Source of the DNA: Polyangiaceae bacterium
GTDB taxonomy: Bacteria > Myxococcota_A > Polyangia > Polyangiales > Polyangiaceae
Direction of reading: 5' to 3'
DNA: 64,000 bases
Assembly (NCBI GenBank): GCA_016712345.1
Contig: JADJRH010000011.1
Span: forward strand, 4,960,001 to 5,024,000
A model generated the notes under the pieces. That model had not been told where the DNA came from. It saw only the letters and a list, made by a program, of their open reading frames with translations, and made no database searches. How positions within the stretch are numbered: position 1 is the first letter of the stretch; each line of letters opens with the position of its first letter. Positions 1-9,069 of this stretch are shown piece by piece. The translations under genes were made by a program, and so were the position numbers.

Positions 1-1
1 G

Positions 2-223
2 TCACAAATGTGTTCGAGGCGCGTTCGATACAACGCAGACACCGAAAGCGGAGCGTCGGGCTCACCTTGTTTTGATGCCGCGTTAAACGTTGTGGCGCTG
101 CACCATGCAGGTGACCCAGAATATTCGAATATGCATCGCGCCGAGTACAACCAAGGGATTCCAATGCACTTGATTGTAGCGTTTTGCAAAGCGAACGGTG
201 TGGAGTTTGAGAAGATGGCATGA
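2..223 (+). CDS. Trypsin-like serine protease, C-terminal fragment (5' truncated by window edge)
   Basis: The open frame enters from the left edge, so only the last ~73 residues are present. It carries the nucleophile motif GASGSPCF (Ser in GxSGSP), typical of V8/trypsin-like (S1 family) peptidases, followed by the usual beta-strand and a helix ending IVAFCKANGVEF. The His and Asp of the triad must lie upstream of the window. A second S1-type protease gene begins 70 bp downstream on the same strand, so the two may be a tandem protease pair. The family call rests on a single motif, so substrate and localisation cannot be inferred. Confidence 0.7.
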   Translation, partial: SQMCSRRVRYNADTESGASGSPCFDAALNVVALHHAGDPEYSNMHRAEYNQGIPMHLIVAFCKANGVEFEKMA

Positions 224-293
224 GTTTGGCATTGCGCTCACCACTGGACCACGTTTGTCAATGTAAACCTTTCGTTGAGACAAGGATCTACCC

Positions 294-1232
294 ATGACTC
301 CTATCGACACAAGTTCCAACGATGAACCTCCGATGAGCTTTCGACTGGGGAGTGTCAGCAACGACGATCCAAGCGAGGCCGGTGAAATATCGGTTCACGA
401 CCCGGTGGCAGAAATTCAGGGAAACGCCGGCACGCCGGGGCCTGAAGGGTTTTCTGCCAAAGACCTGATTGTTCGCGGCACCGCGCCGCTTGTTCGGCCG
501 CCGCCCCAAAAAGGCCCCAACGAAACGCTGATTGGCAGCGACGACCGCACTCGCATTTTTGATACAGACAGCGCCCCTTGGCGAATGATCTGCTCGCTCT
601 CCATTCGGGGGTCAAACGGAGCGGGTTTTGTTGGAACAGGGTGGTTTGCCGGCCCACGCACCATCATCACGGCGGGGCATTGCGTACACGAGGCCGGGCT
701 CGGCGGCTGGGCCGCTCAAATTGAAGTGCGCGCCGGTAGAAACGGCCAGGATGAACCTTTTAAGAAACTCACGTGCAAACGCTTTTCTACCACCGACAGG
801 TGGAAAACCCTTCGCGACCCCGACTACGATTACGCGGCCATTCACCTTGACTCAAACGCCGATGAAATCACCAACGTGACAGGATGGTTTTCTACCGCTG
901 TCATGGCGGATCCGGGCCTTGTCAGGCAACGAGTCAATGTATCAGGTTACCCTGTCGACAAAGGCACGACCAATCCCAAAGGTTCAGAGCAGTGGTTTCA
1001 TGCAAGTCAGGTTCTGACCGTCACTCCCCTTCGCCTGTTTTATGACGTGGACACGGTGGCAGGCCAAAGTGGAGCGCCTGTATGGCTTGATACAGACAAT
1101 GGACCGCGGGTTGTGGGCATTCATGCGTACGGGGTGGGCGCCGCCGCGCACTTGGGTATGACGGCCAACTCCGCGCCGCGCATTACCCTCGCGGTGCTCG
1201 ACGTGATCAAGGCCTGGATTCAAAAGCCTTAG
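294..1232 (+). CDS. V8-like (trypsin-fold) serine protease
   Basis: A 312-residue protein with a complete S1-type triad visible: His129 in TAGHC, Asp179 in DYDYAAIHL and Ser259 in GQSGAPVW. This arrangement fits V8-like glutamyl endopeptidases. The first ~95 residues are polar and low in hydrophobicity, with no signal peptide, and could be a propeptide. The ATG is preceded by AAGGA about 8 nt upstream, supporting this start. It follows another protease fragment on the same strand. Its stop codon overlaps the argJ stop of the opposite strand by a few bases, so the two genes are convergent. Substrate and export route are not evident from the sequence. Confidence 0.8.
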   Translation: MTPIDTSSNDEPPMSFRLGSVSNDDPSEAGEISVHDPVAEIQGNAGTPGPEGFSAKDLIVRGTAPLVRPPPQKGPNETLIGSDDRTRIFDTDSAPWRMICSLSIRGSNGAGFVGTGWFAGPRTIITAGHCVHEAGLGGWAAQIEVRAGRNGQDEPFKKLTCKRFSTTDRWKTLRDPDYDYAAIHLDSNADEITNVTGWFSTAVMADPGLVRQRVNVSGYPVDKGTTNPKGSEQWFHASQVLTVTPLRLFYDVDTVAGQSGAPVWLDTDNGPRVVGIHAYGVGAAAHLGMTANSAPRITLAVLDVIKAWIQKP

Positions 1233-2446
1233 GTTGTGTACTCCGCATTGACTTCCACGTATTTATAACCCAGGTCGCTCGTCATCAGTTCAAACCGACC
1301 ATCGCCTTCACCAATGTGAAGTTCGAGCGATACGTCGTCGACGGCCATTTTCTTAGACAGGTCAACTTTATTGAATTGGGTAGGTTCACCCCGTTTGAAC
1401 ACGGTGACGCCTTGAAGTGTACACGTAAGGTTGACCACATTTTTCACGTGGCGGCTGTTTCCAACCTGACTTACAAATCGGCCCCAATTGGGATCGTTGC
1501 CAAAAAGGGCTGTGCGAACAAGCGCGCTTTTGGCCACTTCACGCGCAATCAGATTGGCCGCTTCATCACTTGAAGCTCCGGTCACTGTGATGGTAGTAAC
1601 TTTTGTTGCGCCTTCACCATCGCGAGCAATAAGCCACGCGAGCCTCCTCGCCACGCTCATGGCGGCGTCGCTCCACGTTTGGGTAGATCCGCCTGTTTTG
1701 CCTGTGGCAAAAAGCAGAAACATGTCGTTGGTGCTGGTGTGAGAATCAACGTGAACGGCATTGAAACTGCGGCGCGCAATCTGCCCAATCAGCGCGTTTA
1801 GTTCATCCACAGTCGCCTGCCCGTCGGTGCCAACGAATGCGAGCATTGTGGCCATGTTGGGTTCGATCATACCGGCGCCTTTGGCAATGCCCGCCACATG
1901 GGTAGATCCGCCGCCTGTCAACGCCACCGCTTGACCCGCTTCTTTTGAAAAAGCGTCGGTGGTTTGAATAGCGGCCAGAAAATTTCTACCCGCTTCCTCT
2001 TCACCCGAAAGCTCACTCACGCACGCATCGATCCCGGCGAGCACTTTGTCCATGGGTAGTTTATGACCAATCACACCGGTGGAGGCGACAATCACTTCAT
2101 GCGCGGAGCACCCCACATGCGCGGCCACACGCTGCGCCATTTGAAGCGCATCGCGCTCTCCCCGCTCGCCCGTGCAAGCGTTGGCGTTGCCGCTGTTGAC
2201 CACCATTGCCCTGACCATTCCACCGGAGAGAGTCAAGTGCTTTCGAGAGAGAAGAACGGGCGCGGCGGCAAAGTGATTTTGTGTAAAAACGCCGGCCATG
2301 GGCATGGGTTTGTCGGCTACCAACAGGCCCACATCGGGGTTGCCACTCGCCTTGATACCCGCGCGAACACCCGCCGCTCGAAGACCGGAAAGGGTTGTGA
2401 GAGTAATTGGGCAGGGGGCAAACGTGGGAGGGTCCGGCAAACGCAT
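1229..2446 (-). CDS. argJ: Bifunctional glutamate N-acetyltransferase/amino-acid acetyltransferase ArgJ
   Basis: ArgJ transfers the acetyl group between N-acetylornithine and glutamate, in the cytoplasmic cyclic arginine pathway. The family's self-cleavage site is clear: GAGMIEPNMATMLAF near residue 200, where Thr of ATML becomes the N-terminal nucleophile of the beta chain. FRAAG-like LRAAGVRAGIK near the N-terminus, VNSGNANACTG and FNAVHVDSHTSTND are also ArgJ signatures. The ~405-residue length is normal. I chose the ATG at 2446; an in-frame TTG at 2491 would add 15 residues. It lies just downstream of the U32 gene on the same strand (2495), so the two are probably cotranscribed. Confidence 0.93.
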   Translation of the reverse strand: MRLPDPPTFAPCPITLTTLSGLRAAGVRAGIKASGNPDVGLLVADKPMPMAGVFTQNHFAAAPVLLSRKHLTLSGGMVRAMVVNSGNANACTGERGERDALQMAQRVAAHVGCSAHEVIVASTGVIGHKLPMDKVLAGIDACVSELSGEEEAGRNFLAAIQTTDAFSKEAGQAVALTGGGSTHVAGIAKGAGMIEPNMATMLAFVGTDGQATVDELNALIGQIARRSFNAVHVDSHTSTNDMFLLFATGKTGGSTQTWSDAAMSVARRLAWLIARDGEGATKVTTITVTGASSDEAANLIAREVAKSALVRTALFGNDPNWGRFVSQVGNSRHVKNVVNLTCTLQGVTVFKRGEPTQFNKVDLSKKMAVDDVSLELHIGEGDGRFELMTSDLGYKYVEVNAEYTT

Positions 2447-2494
2447 GATAGCGAGCCCGGTAAACGGCCCGCCGTTTCCAGTCAAGTACAAACG

Positions 2495-4993
2495 TTACGC
2501 GTCGAGCACGCGCAGCGACCCTCTCACCACCCCTACCGCACCTTCCGTGTTGAGTTGCTTGTACACTTCAACCGGGGCGATCTCCCCATGCAAGAGCCGC
2601 TGGTATGTTTTTACAATGTGAAGCACGTCTGCCGGTTTTTCACGCACCAACTCAATTCTGAATCGACCCACACCCGCTTTTTGGAGCGCTCCCACAACAC
2701 CGGCTGCACTTTGCGCGGCGGCATGAAACACCGTGTTTCTGCAACTCACGTCGGCCTCGACGGGATGCACCATGCCCGCTCGATCGCGGAGCGACACAGC
2801 GTGGCGATCACACGGTCTACCACAATCGCGAAAGTCTTTTCCTGAAGAAAGAAGCGCCGCAATCACGCAGTGTTCCATGTAAAAAAGTGGCATGGGATGA
2901 TGGATGACCACTTCTGCAAAGGGCGCAAATTCAGAAGACAAGAGTCGCGTGAGTTGACTCGCGTCCAAATCAAAAGAAGGGGTAAACGCCACCAGGTCGC
3001 GGGCCAGCACCTGCGCCGCAGAAAGGCGATTTGTCACATTGAGCGAAAAGTCACCCACGCGCGGCACACCGCATCCCTTCCCATCGCGGAGTGCTCCCAA
3101 ACTGCGCACCAGGAGCGCATCGGGGGCGAGATCCAACAAGTATTTGTCTATTTTTTCTTCGCCCGGTTTGCGAACGCGCGGCGGAGCCAATGTAACGTGT
3201 ACACCACCGCGAGCCCTCAACGTTCGCACGGCATTGCCTGTACCTGTCAACTCCAAAAAGTCGAGGTACACACCGGTTGCTCCGGCATCCACGGCGGCGA
3301 GGGCTTGATCGAGCGTTCGACACAAAACAAAAAGACCCACTGAAGGCAGTGAACCCAGGGGTGGCGCGGCTTGGCTGAGAGCGTGGTGTACACCGGTGGA
3401 AGTGGTCGGATGGTGAACTTGACTGGCGGATAACAACCCTTCTACCAATGACCGGCGCGCTCGGTTCATGCTTGAAGGGGAGATCACGGCGCCGCTGGGA
3501 AGATCGGCTTCAAGCGTTTGAAGTACAAACGGAGTTTCACCCAATCGACCCAGTTTCTCGCGGAGAACGTTGACCACTTTGCCCGGGTCACCTCCGGCGG
3601 CAATGGGTAGATCAGTGCGTACACTTGCGTGTACACCAAGTGGAGTGTGCGCCGAAATTTCGGCTGGTTCGCCAACGTTTCCACGAACGGTAACATTGAT
3701 CGGCACACGATGAGGCTGCATTTCAAGCTCTGAAAGGACACGTTTTTCAACTGAAGGAGAGTCGGTTTTCCAAACGCGGCGGCCGGCGATCTCCCCATGA
3801 AGCGTTCGATCTGGGCCGAGCCATACCAACACCTCTTTTCCAATCGGGGCGCGTTCCACGTCTTTTCCACCCACCGCAAGGGTCCACACGCGGCCACCCA
3901 ACTCCCCGGCGCCGGCAAACCGACCTTCCACCAGTAGACCGTCTCCCCGCGTCAACTCGGCTGTGAGTTTGATTCGCAAACATTCTTTGCCTGAAAAACG
4001 AGCGGTTCCAAGGCAATCTCCCAGCAGGCTGCCGCGATGGTCACACGACGTTCCCTCGACAAGTCGCTGGTGATTGACGCCCTGGAGAAAACCGGGCCCG
4101 GACCCTCGTGTGTACATTTGCAATGCGTCGGCTTTGCGGGCCGGCAACTCTGCCGTTGCATCCAACGCTGTGCGATAAAGCTTTGTGGTGGCGGCCACAT
4201 ATTCAGGGCCTTTTAACCTTCCCTCGATTTTCAGCGAAGTCACCCCAAGATGGGCCAATTCAGGCACCAAATTGCTCGCCTCCAGATCTTCTGGAGAAAG
4301 GAGGTACGCTTTGTCTCCCAGATCGCGAACCTCCCCATCGACAAGCAGCTCGTAGGGAAGTCGACACGCCTGCGCACATGCGCCGCGATTGGCGCTGCGT
4401 CCGCCGATCGCTTCACTCGTTAGACACTGACCCGAGTAGGCAATACAGAGCGCTCCGTGAACGAAGACCTCCAGCTCCATGTTGGTTTCAGATCGAATTT
4501 TTGCGATGTCGGAAAGGGAAAGCTCGCGGGCCAAAATCACTCGGCTCGCGCCCATTTCACGCGCCAATTCCACACTTGACGCATCTGTACAGGTCATTTG
4601 AGTGGAGGCGTGGATGGGCATGTTGGGAGCGATTGTTTTTACAAGTTGAGCCATGCCCAAGTCTTGAACAATCACCGCATCGGCCCCGGCTTCGGCACAC
4701 GCTCGAATGGCCGATTCTGCCGACTCCAGCTCGTCGTCAAACACGAGCGTGTTGAGCGCCACATACCCTTTGACGCCGTGCTCGTGGAGCATTTTGAACG
4801 TTTCAGCCAATGCCGCACCGTCAAAGTTTTTGGCGCGGGCGCGCGCATTAAATCCAGAGAGCCCAAAGTACACAGCGTCGGCCCCAGCGGCGATTGCGGC
4901 GCGGAGCGATGTTTCATCGCCGGCGGGAGCCAATATTTCCGGGCGCGTTTTTGCAGTGGGCACGTTCACGCGGCGGTGATAGCACGAGGCCAT
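2495..4993 (-). CDS. U32 peptidase-family protein (RlhA/YegQ-like, with C-terminal extension)
   Basis: About 832 residues. The N-terminal half is a TIM-barrel-like U32 domain beginning PEILAPAGDETSL. It contains the family signature EVFVHGALCIAYSGQC and a cysteine-rich stretch (RGACAQACR) that in relatives binds an Fe-S cluster. The later part resembles the DUF3656-bearing members of the family. Family members with a known role act in RNA hydroxylation (RlhA) or ubiquinone hydroxylation (UbiU/V), so the 'peptidase' name is historical. The ATG at 4993 is used; a TTG at 5017 and a GTG eight codons in are alternatives. It is probably cotranscribed with argJ and divergent from a chorismate mutase gene. 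Confidence 0.85.
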   Translation of the reverse strand: MASCYHRRVNVPTAKTRPEILAPAGDETSLRAAIAAGADAVYFGLSGFNARARAKNFDGAALAETFKMLHEHGVKGYVALNTLVFDDELESAESAIRACAEAGADAVIVQDLGMAQLVKTIAPNMPIHASTQMTCTDASSVELAREMGASRVILARELSLSDIAKIRSETNMELEVFVHGALCIAYSGQCLTSEAIGGRSANRGACAQACRLPYELLVDGEVRDLGDKAYLLSPEDLEASNLVPELAHLGVTSLKIEGRLKGPEYVAATTKLYRTALDATAELPARKADALQMYTRGSGPGFLQGVNHQRLVEGTSCDHRGSLLGDCLGTARFSGKECLRIKLTAELTRGDGLLVEGRFAGAGELGGRVWTLAVGGKDVERAPIGKEVLVWLGPDRTLHGEIAGRRVWKTDSPSVEKRVLSELEMQPHRVPINVTVRGNVGEPAEISAHTPLGVHASVRTDLPIAAGGDPGKVVNVLREKLGRLGETPFVLQTLEADLPSGAVISPSSMNRARRSLVEGLLSASQVHHPTTSTGVHHALSQAAPPLGSLPSVGLFVLCRTLDQALAAVDAGATGVYLDFLELTGTGNAVRTLRARGGVHVTLAPPRVRKPGEEKIDKYLLDLAPDALLVRSLGALRDGKGCGVPRVGDFSLNVTNRLSAAQVLARDLVAFTPSFDLDASQLTRLLSSEFAPFAEVVIHHPMPLFYMEHCVIAALLSSGKDFRDCGRPCDRHAVSLRDRAGMVHPVEADVSCRNTVFHAAAQSAAGVVGALQKAGVGRFRIELVREKPADVLHIVKTYQRLLHGEIAPVEVYKQLNTEGAVGVVRGSLRVLDA

Positions 4994-5031
4994 CCCAAGC
5001 GCGATCGGTTGCCACAAACGGGCGCAAAGAC

Positions 5032-5346
5032 ATGAGCCGAGCCGACATCAATGTGTACCTTTCTGAAACGCGAGCGCAACTCGACAAGATGGATCGGGCG
5101 CTCTTGCAATTGCTCGCCGATCGACGCGCGGTGGTAAAAGAGCTTTTTGAGCGAAAATCTCAGGCGCACATGCCGTTGATTGACCCGGAACGTGAACAGG
5201 CGCTCCTTGCCGAGCGACATGCGTGGGGTGCCGAGCTGAACTTGCCGTCGGAGTGTATCGAGCAAGTGATGGCGGCAATTTTGAACGTGAGTCACGCCGA
5301 CGCGGATGTTGTCAAAAATTTGGCCCACTCAATTGAGCCGCGGTAA
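5032..5346 (+). CDS. AroQ-class chorismate mutase
   Basis: A 104-residue all-helical protein matching the monofunctional AroQ chorismate mutase pattern: RAQLDKMDRALLQLLADRR (helix 1 with conserved Arg/Asp), then a Lys in ERKSQAHMPLIDPEREQALL. The enzyme converts chorismate to prephenate at the start of Phe/Tyr synthesis, in the cytoplasm. The ATG at 5032 is the first one fitting the family start; an upstream extension of the frame overlaps the divergent U32 gene and is unlikely to be coding. A small exported protein gene follows 9 bp later, so the pair may share a transcript. Confidence 0.85.
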   Translation: MSRADINVYLSETRAQLDKMDRALLQLLADRRAVVKELFERKSQAHMPLIDPEREQALLAERHAWGAELNLPSECIEQVMAAILNVSHADADVVKNLAHSIEPR

Positions 5347-5355
5347 CGGCGTGTG

Positions 5356-5808
5356 ATGCCCCGCTTTCTGCGGATGATCACCCTCGCTTTCACGCTCATC
5401 TTACCGTTGTCGCTCGTTGTATGGTCGAGCGACGTTCGGGCGAGCGCGAGCTATTCCTCCCCGTACACGTTTGAGCAAACGTTCTCGACCGCGCTCCGTA
5501 TGCTGCGGGTGGACATGGGGCTCAAGGTGACCGAGAAAGATTCGGAGAATGGGTATATTCTTTTTGAATATGTCAGCCCCGAAAGTGGAAAACGCACGTG
5601 CGCCGGGGCAATTGAACTTGTAAAGGGTAAACAGGCCGTTCAGGTCACTGTTCAGATTCCCGCGATGCCGCAATACCACGAGCAGATGCTCGCGGACGTG
5701 CTGGCGAAAAAACTCGCGACGGATCACGGCGAGCCGCCCAAGAAAAAAGATCCTACCCCGCCGGCTCCGCCACCTTCGGAAGACGGCGGCGCACCGGACG
5801 CGGGCTGA
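5356..5808 (+). CDS. Exported hypothetical protein with Pro-rich tail
   Basis: A 150-residue protein with a clear signal peptide (hydrophobic run ITLAFTLILPLSLVVW, cleavage likely near VRASA). A short globular part (residues ~30-125) is followed by a Pro/Lys/Asp-rich tail PPKKKDPTPPAPPPSEDGG. I do not recognise the fold. The pattern of alternating strands resembles small periplasmic domains of myxobacterial proteins, but nothing identifies a function. The start could be GTG (5353) or the adjacent ATG (5356); ATG is preferred. It follows the chorismate mutase gene closely and ends just before the convergent glutathione transferase gene. Confidence 0.65.
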   Translation: MPRFLRMITLAFTLILPLSLVVWSSDVRASASYSSPYTFEQTFSTALRMLRVDMGLKVTEKDSENGYILFEYVSPESGKRTCAGAIELVKGKQAVQVTVQIPAMPQYHEQMLADVLAKKLATDHGEPPKKKDPTPPAPPPSEDGGAPDAG

Positions 5809-5817
5809 CGGACAGGG

Positions 5818-6453
5818 CTAGCCCATGAGTTTGGCGAGGTAAGGTTTTGCCTCTTCCATGACTTTCAAGAAGCTCGGGCGCTCCGCCAAACGGCCGAAAT
5901 AGGCTGTCAGGTGAGTGTGTTTGTCGAACGGCTCGATCATGCGAGCGTACGCAAGCGCGGGGGCTGCGGCGCACTCTGCCATGGTAAAAGTGTCACCTAC
6001 CGACCACGTATTTTTGGCAAGGTGGTTGTCGAGCATGCCGTACATTGTTGTGAGTGTGGCGCGCGCCTGTGTGACCCCCAAGGGATCGCGCTTGTCTTCA
6101 GGGCGGCGACCGTCAAAAAAGATCTTTTGGAAAGGCTCGTTGACGTATTGGTCAAACCACCTGTCAAACATGCGCGCGCGGCGTGCAAGGTCTTTGTCGG
6201 CGGGAATGAGCTGGGTTCCTGAGTCAAAGTGAGTATCGATATATTCGATAATGATACTCGACTCTGGAATGGGCCAGCCGTTGTCGAGCACGAGAACGGG
6301 AATTTTGGCGAGCGGGTAGAACTTTTTATACTCAGCGCGCCCTTCAGGTGAAAACAAGTCCACAATTTCGGGCGTAAAAGCAACGCCTTTTTCGTGAAAG
6401 GCCATTAACGTCTTTTGCGAATAGCTCGAAATGGGATGGTAGTGGAGCTTCAT
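5818..6453 (-). CDS. Glutathione S-transferase family protein
   Basis: A 211-residue cytosolic GST-fold protein. The N-terminal thioredoxin-like domain begins MKLHYHPISSYSQK, where the Ser residues sit at the usual catalytic position. The cis-Pro is in AKIPVLVLDNG and the gamma-glutamyl-binding motif in IPESSIIIEYID. The C-terminal helical domain has the capping-box-like GDTFTMAECAAAP. Such proteins conjugate glutathione to electrophiles or act in detoxification; the substrate cannot be read from sequence. AGGAG about 10 nt upstream supports the ATG. It is divergent from the ECF sigma gene, with a 75-bp shared intergenic region. Confidence 0.88.
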   Translation of the reverse strand: MKLHYHPISSYSQKTLMAFHEKGVAFTPEIVDLFSPEGRAEYKKFYPLAKIPVLVLDNGWPIPESSIIIEYIDTHFDSGTQLIPADKDLARRARMFDRWFDQYVNEPFQKIFFDGRRPEDKRDPLGVTQARATLTTMYGMLDNHLAKNTWSVGDTFTMAECAAAPALAYARMIEPFDKHTHLTAYFGRLAERPSFLKVMEEAKPYLAKLMG

Positions 6454-6528
6454 GGTGCTGTGTCTCCTATGGGCCTATTGTCTTGCGAGCAGAAAAAGCG
6501 TTACATCTTTTTTTGAGATTCTATTGCC

Positions 6529-7161
6529 GTGAACCTTAACCCCGCCCAATCCGACAGCGACGAGCAGATCGTTCACGATCTGTTGGCGGGCAATGTTCAG
6601 GTTTTTTCTACTCTCGTTGACACCATGCACCGGCCACTCATGCGTATCGCGGAGGCGGTTCTCGGCGGATCGGGCTCCGCCGAGGAAGTTGTTCAAGATA
6701 CGTGGGTCGCTGTGATCGAGGGGTTGCCGAAGTTCGAGAAGCGCAGCACTCTGCGCACCTGGATCTCAAAAATCCTTGTGAATCAGGCAAAAACACGACG
6801 GATGAAAGAGCGACGTGAAGTGCCGGCCGAAGTTGGCTCGGACGATGAGTGTGCTGCGGGGTATGAACCGGCGGGGTTTAATGTGTTGGGAATGTGGAAA
6901 GAATCGCCCCATTGTCTGCCCGGCGCCGATGACACTCTGTTTTCCAAAGAAGCCTTTCACCTGCTTCGCCAAGAAATCGAAAAGCTGCCCGCATCGCAAC
7001 GAGCCGTCATTACTCTGCGCGACCTTGAAGATTGGACGAGTGAAGAAGTTTGTAACGTTTTAGGTCTGAGCGAGACAAATCAACGAGTGCTCTTGCATCG
7101 AGGTCGACAAAAGCTGCGTGAGGTGCTGATTCGTCGGCTCGGAACCGAGGTGGCACCATGA
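6529..7161 (+). CDS. ECF-type RNA polymerase sigma factor
   Basis: A 210-residue sigma-70 family protein with region 2 (LMRIAEAVLGGSGSAEEVV through TLRTWISKILVNQAKTRR, residues ~35-90). A linker precedes region 4 (KLPASQRAVITLRDLEDWT and a helix-turn-helix ending RVLLHRGRQKLREVL, residues ~150-205). It directs RNA polymerase to a stress regulon. The GTG start has no ATG alternative nearby. Its stop overlaps the next gene's start by 4 nt (ATGA), and that gene encodes a zinc-binding anti-sigma-like protein, the usual arrangement for an ECF/anti-sigma pair. The nearby upstream region (6454-6528) is where autoregulation would act. Confidence 0.92.
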   Translation: MNLNPAQSDSDEQIVHDLLAGNVQVFSTLVDTMHRPLMRIAEAVLGGSGSAEEVVQDTWVAVIEGLPKFEKRSTLRTWISKILVNQAKTRRMKERREVPAEVGSDDECAAGYEPAGFNVLGMWKESPHCLPGADDTLFSKEAFHLLRQEIEKLPASQRAVITLRDLEDWTSEEVCNVLGLSETNQRVLLHRGRQKLREVLIRRLGTEVAP

Positions 7162-7388
7162 TTGTCAATTGCCGCCGTTTTACAGAACTGCTCACCGACG
7201 CGTCTGAGGGCAAAGTCGCTTCATGGGAAGAATCCCATTTTGCGGAACATGCCCGCTTGTGCGGAGCTTGTCGAAAATATGCCCGCGACTTTGACAAGGT
7301 GGTGCACCTCCTTCGGGATCTACCCAAAGAACCGGCACCCGAAGGCCTAAAATCAGCGCTTTTGGAGCGATTCAAAAGCAGACGTTAG
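7158..7388 (+). CDS. Zinc-finger anti-sigma factor (zf-HC2 type)
   Basis: A 76-residue soluble protein. It contains the anti-sigma zinc motif HxxxCxxC (HARLCGACRKY, around residues 30-40), preceded by an early Cys (NCRRF) that usually completes the Zn site. In this family the domain binds and inhibits the cognate ECF sigma, often in response to thiol oxidation. There is no membrane segment, so it is a cytoplasmic anti-sigma. It overlaps the sigma gene by 4 nt, implying translational coupling. That it pairs with the upstream sigma is inferred from position. Confidence 0.85.
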   Translation: MIVNCRRFTELLTDASEGKVASWEESHFAEHARLCGACRKYARDFDKVVHLLRDLPKEPAPEGLKSALLERFKSRR

Positions 7389-7536
7389 CGATCACGCGCG
7401 TTTTTGTGAAGTGTGGTGTCAGGTTCCGCGAGCGTGCAGGTAGTCGGGATTCAATGCGATCTGGCAAGCCGGCTTGTCCATGCGAGAAAAAGAGTCTCGG
7501 CAGAGGACACAAACCGCGATAGCGTTACGTCCTGGT

Positions 7537-9069
7537 ATGCCGGCCTACGTTTACATCGTTCACGCCGAGGCCGATTTCGCGGCGCGGAGAGCCATGGAGT
7601 ACGCTCTCGCTTACCTCGTCGAACCGCGTGCGCCCGGCGCAGAAATTGATAAAGACCATTTTTACGTGGAGCCGCCGCTTGCGATCCCCACGTTCAATTT
7701 TGATAAAGCGTCTGTGTTTTTGATCCTGCTCTCGAGCCACTGGCTCTACGAGGGAGAGGCTCAAGAGCAGACCCAACGGGCGTTGCTCCGCCGTCGCGAG
7801 GGAACGGGTCAGGTGGTGGCCATTGCCGTTGAACCCTGCCACTACGAGGCGGTGCCGCTGGATGATATTTTGATCTTACCCACCGACAACGAGGGTCGCC
7901 TTCAATGGGTAGGCAATGAAGACAGCGCAGACGGCCAATGGCGAGACGTAGCGCACGGGTTGGAATCGATCTTTCAGGATCATGCGCGCTCGCGGGAGTT
8001 TTCCACGCGGGCGGCGGCCCATCTCGCCGAGCCTCGACGCATTGTGGTGCAGGGTCCGCCGCCCACACGTAAGCCGATATTTCAGAACACGGCCGATGTT
8101 TCTCACATTCCAAACGCCGGAAGAGGGCCGGTACCCACCGCTTTGGGTGTGCCCGCGCAGCGTGTGTACACACCACCGCCCATTCAGGTAGTTGTCAATA
8201 AGCCGGTGGTTGTTCCGCAGAAGCCACCTCCCACCGGCACCGAACTTGTGCTCAATCGGTACAAGCTCGTCAAAGAGTTGCATCGAGATTTAGCCGGTCC
8301 GGTGCACGAAGCGACGGATCCGCACGGGCGAACTTTTTGGGTGAAGCTGCCCTCACGCGACTTGGGGTCGGACGCAGACGCAGTTCGTCTTCGTATGGTG
8401 CGAGAGGCCGACGTTTTGTCCTCCGCAGATAGTGTACACTTGCCAAAAATCTACGACTTTGGTGATGACCCTCGCTACGGTCCGGTGCTCATACTCGAAC
8501 CACTCCGCGCGGCAACGCTGCTCGAAAGTATCAAGCGCGAGGGGAGGCTTTCACTCGCCCAGATGTTCCCCATTTTTGAGGGGATGTTGCGCGGAATCAA
8601 AGATGCGCACTCTCAACGGGTTTGGCACCGTCATTTGGCGCTCAACAAGTTCTGGTTGGTTCTCGACCACGATGGAAACCTGACTGTCAAACTAACCGAT
8701 TGGGGAGGTTGTCTCCGAAACGGAAATGACGAAGATCGGCGGGACTCGGCATCGGCACCGAGCGTATTTACCCACGGTCCGCCCGAGGCCGCCGGACGCT
8801 GGACGAAGTTGGACGCTACATGCGATGTGTACTCCGCCGCTTCATGCCTGTTTACGGCTCTGGCAGGTAGGCCGGCGTTTACAGGGAAAAATCTGCTCGT
8901 TGTGGTTGAACAGAAGTCGCAGAACGACCCACCTGCGCTGAGTCAAATCACCGGTGAATCTGTGTCTCCCGCGCTCGACATGTTCCTCTCGCGCGCGCTC
9001 GCAAGGCGCCCTGAACATCGGTTTCCATCCGCTGAATCGGCGCTGTCAGCCTGGAACATGTTGCGCTAA
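7537..9069 (+). CDS. TIR-domain fused to a protein kinase-like (probably pseudokinase) domain
   Basis: About 510 residues. Residues 1-145 resemble a bacterial TIR domain: YVYIVHAEADFAARRA, FNFDKASVFLILLSSHWLYEGE (Glu72 lies three residues after the Trp, as in NAD-cleaving TIRs), then VVAIAVEPCHYE and ADGQWRDVAHGL. A Pro-rich linker (~165-235) leads to a Ser/Thr kinase-like domain (~240-510). That domain keeps the VAIK-type Lys270 (FWVKLP), Asn370 and Asp388 (TDWGG). The HRD aspartate is His (HRHLALNKF), and the Gly-rich loop is eroded, suggesting a weak or dead kinase. It abuts a CPBP protease gene. ATG 7537 was chosen; an upstream in-frame ATG at 7480 is possible. Confidence 0.75.
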   Translation: MPAYVYIVHAEADFAARRAMEYALAYLVEPRAPGAEIDKDHFYVEPPLAIPTFNFDKASVFLILLSSHWLYEGEAQEQTQRALLRRREGTGQVVAIAVEPCHYEAVPLDDILILPTDNEGRLQWVGNEDSADGQWRDVAHGLESIFQDHARSREFSTRAAAHLAEPRRIVVQGPPPTRKPIFQNTADVSHIPNAGRGPVPTALGVPAQRVYTPPPIQVVVNKPVVVPQKPPPTGTELVLNRYKLVKELHRDLAGPVHEATDPHGRTFWVKLPSRDLGSDADAVRLRMVREADVLSSADSVHLPKIYDFGDDPRYGPVLILEPLRAATLLESIKREGRLSLAQMFPIFEGMLRGIKDAHSQRVWHRHLALNKFWLVLDHDGNLTVKLTDWGGCLRNGNDEDRRDSASAPSVFTHGPPEAAGRWTKLDATCDVYSAASCLFTALAGRPAFTGKNLLVVVEQKSQNDPPALSQITGESVSPALDMFLSRALARRPEHRFPSAESALSAWNMLR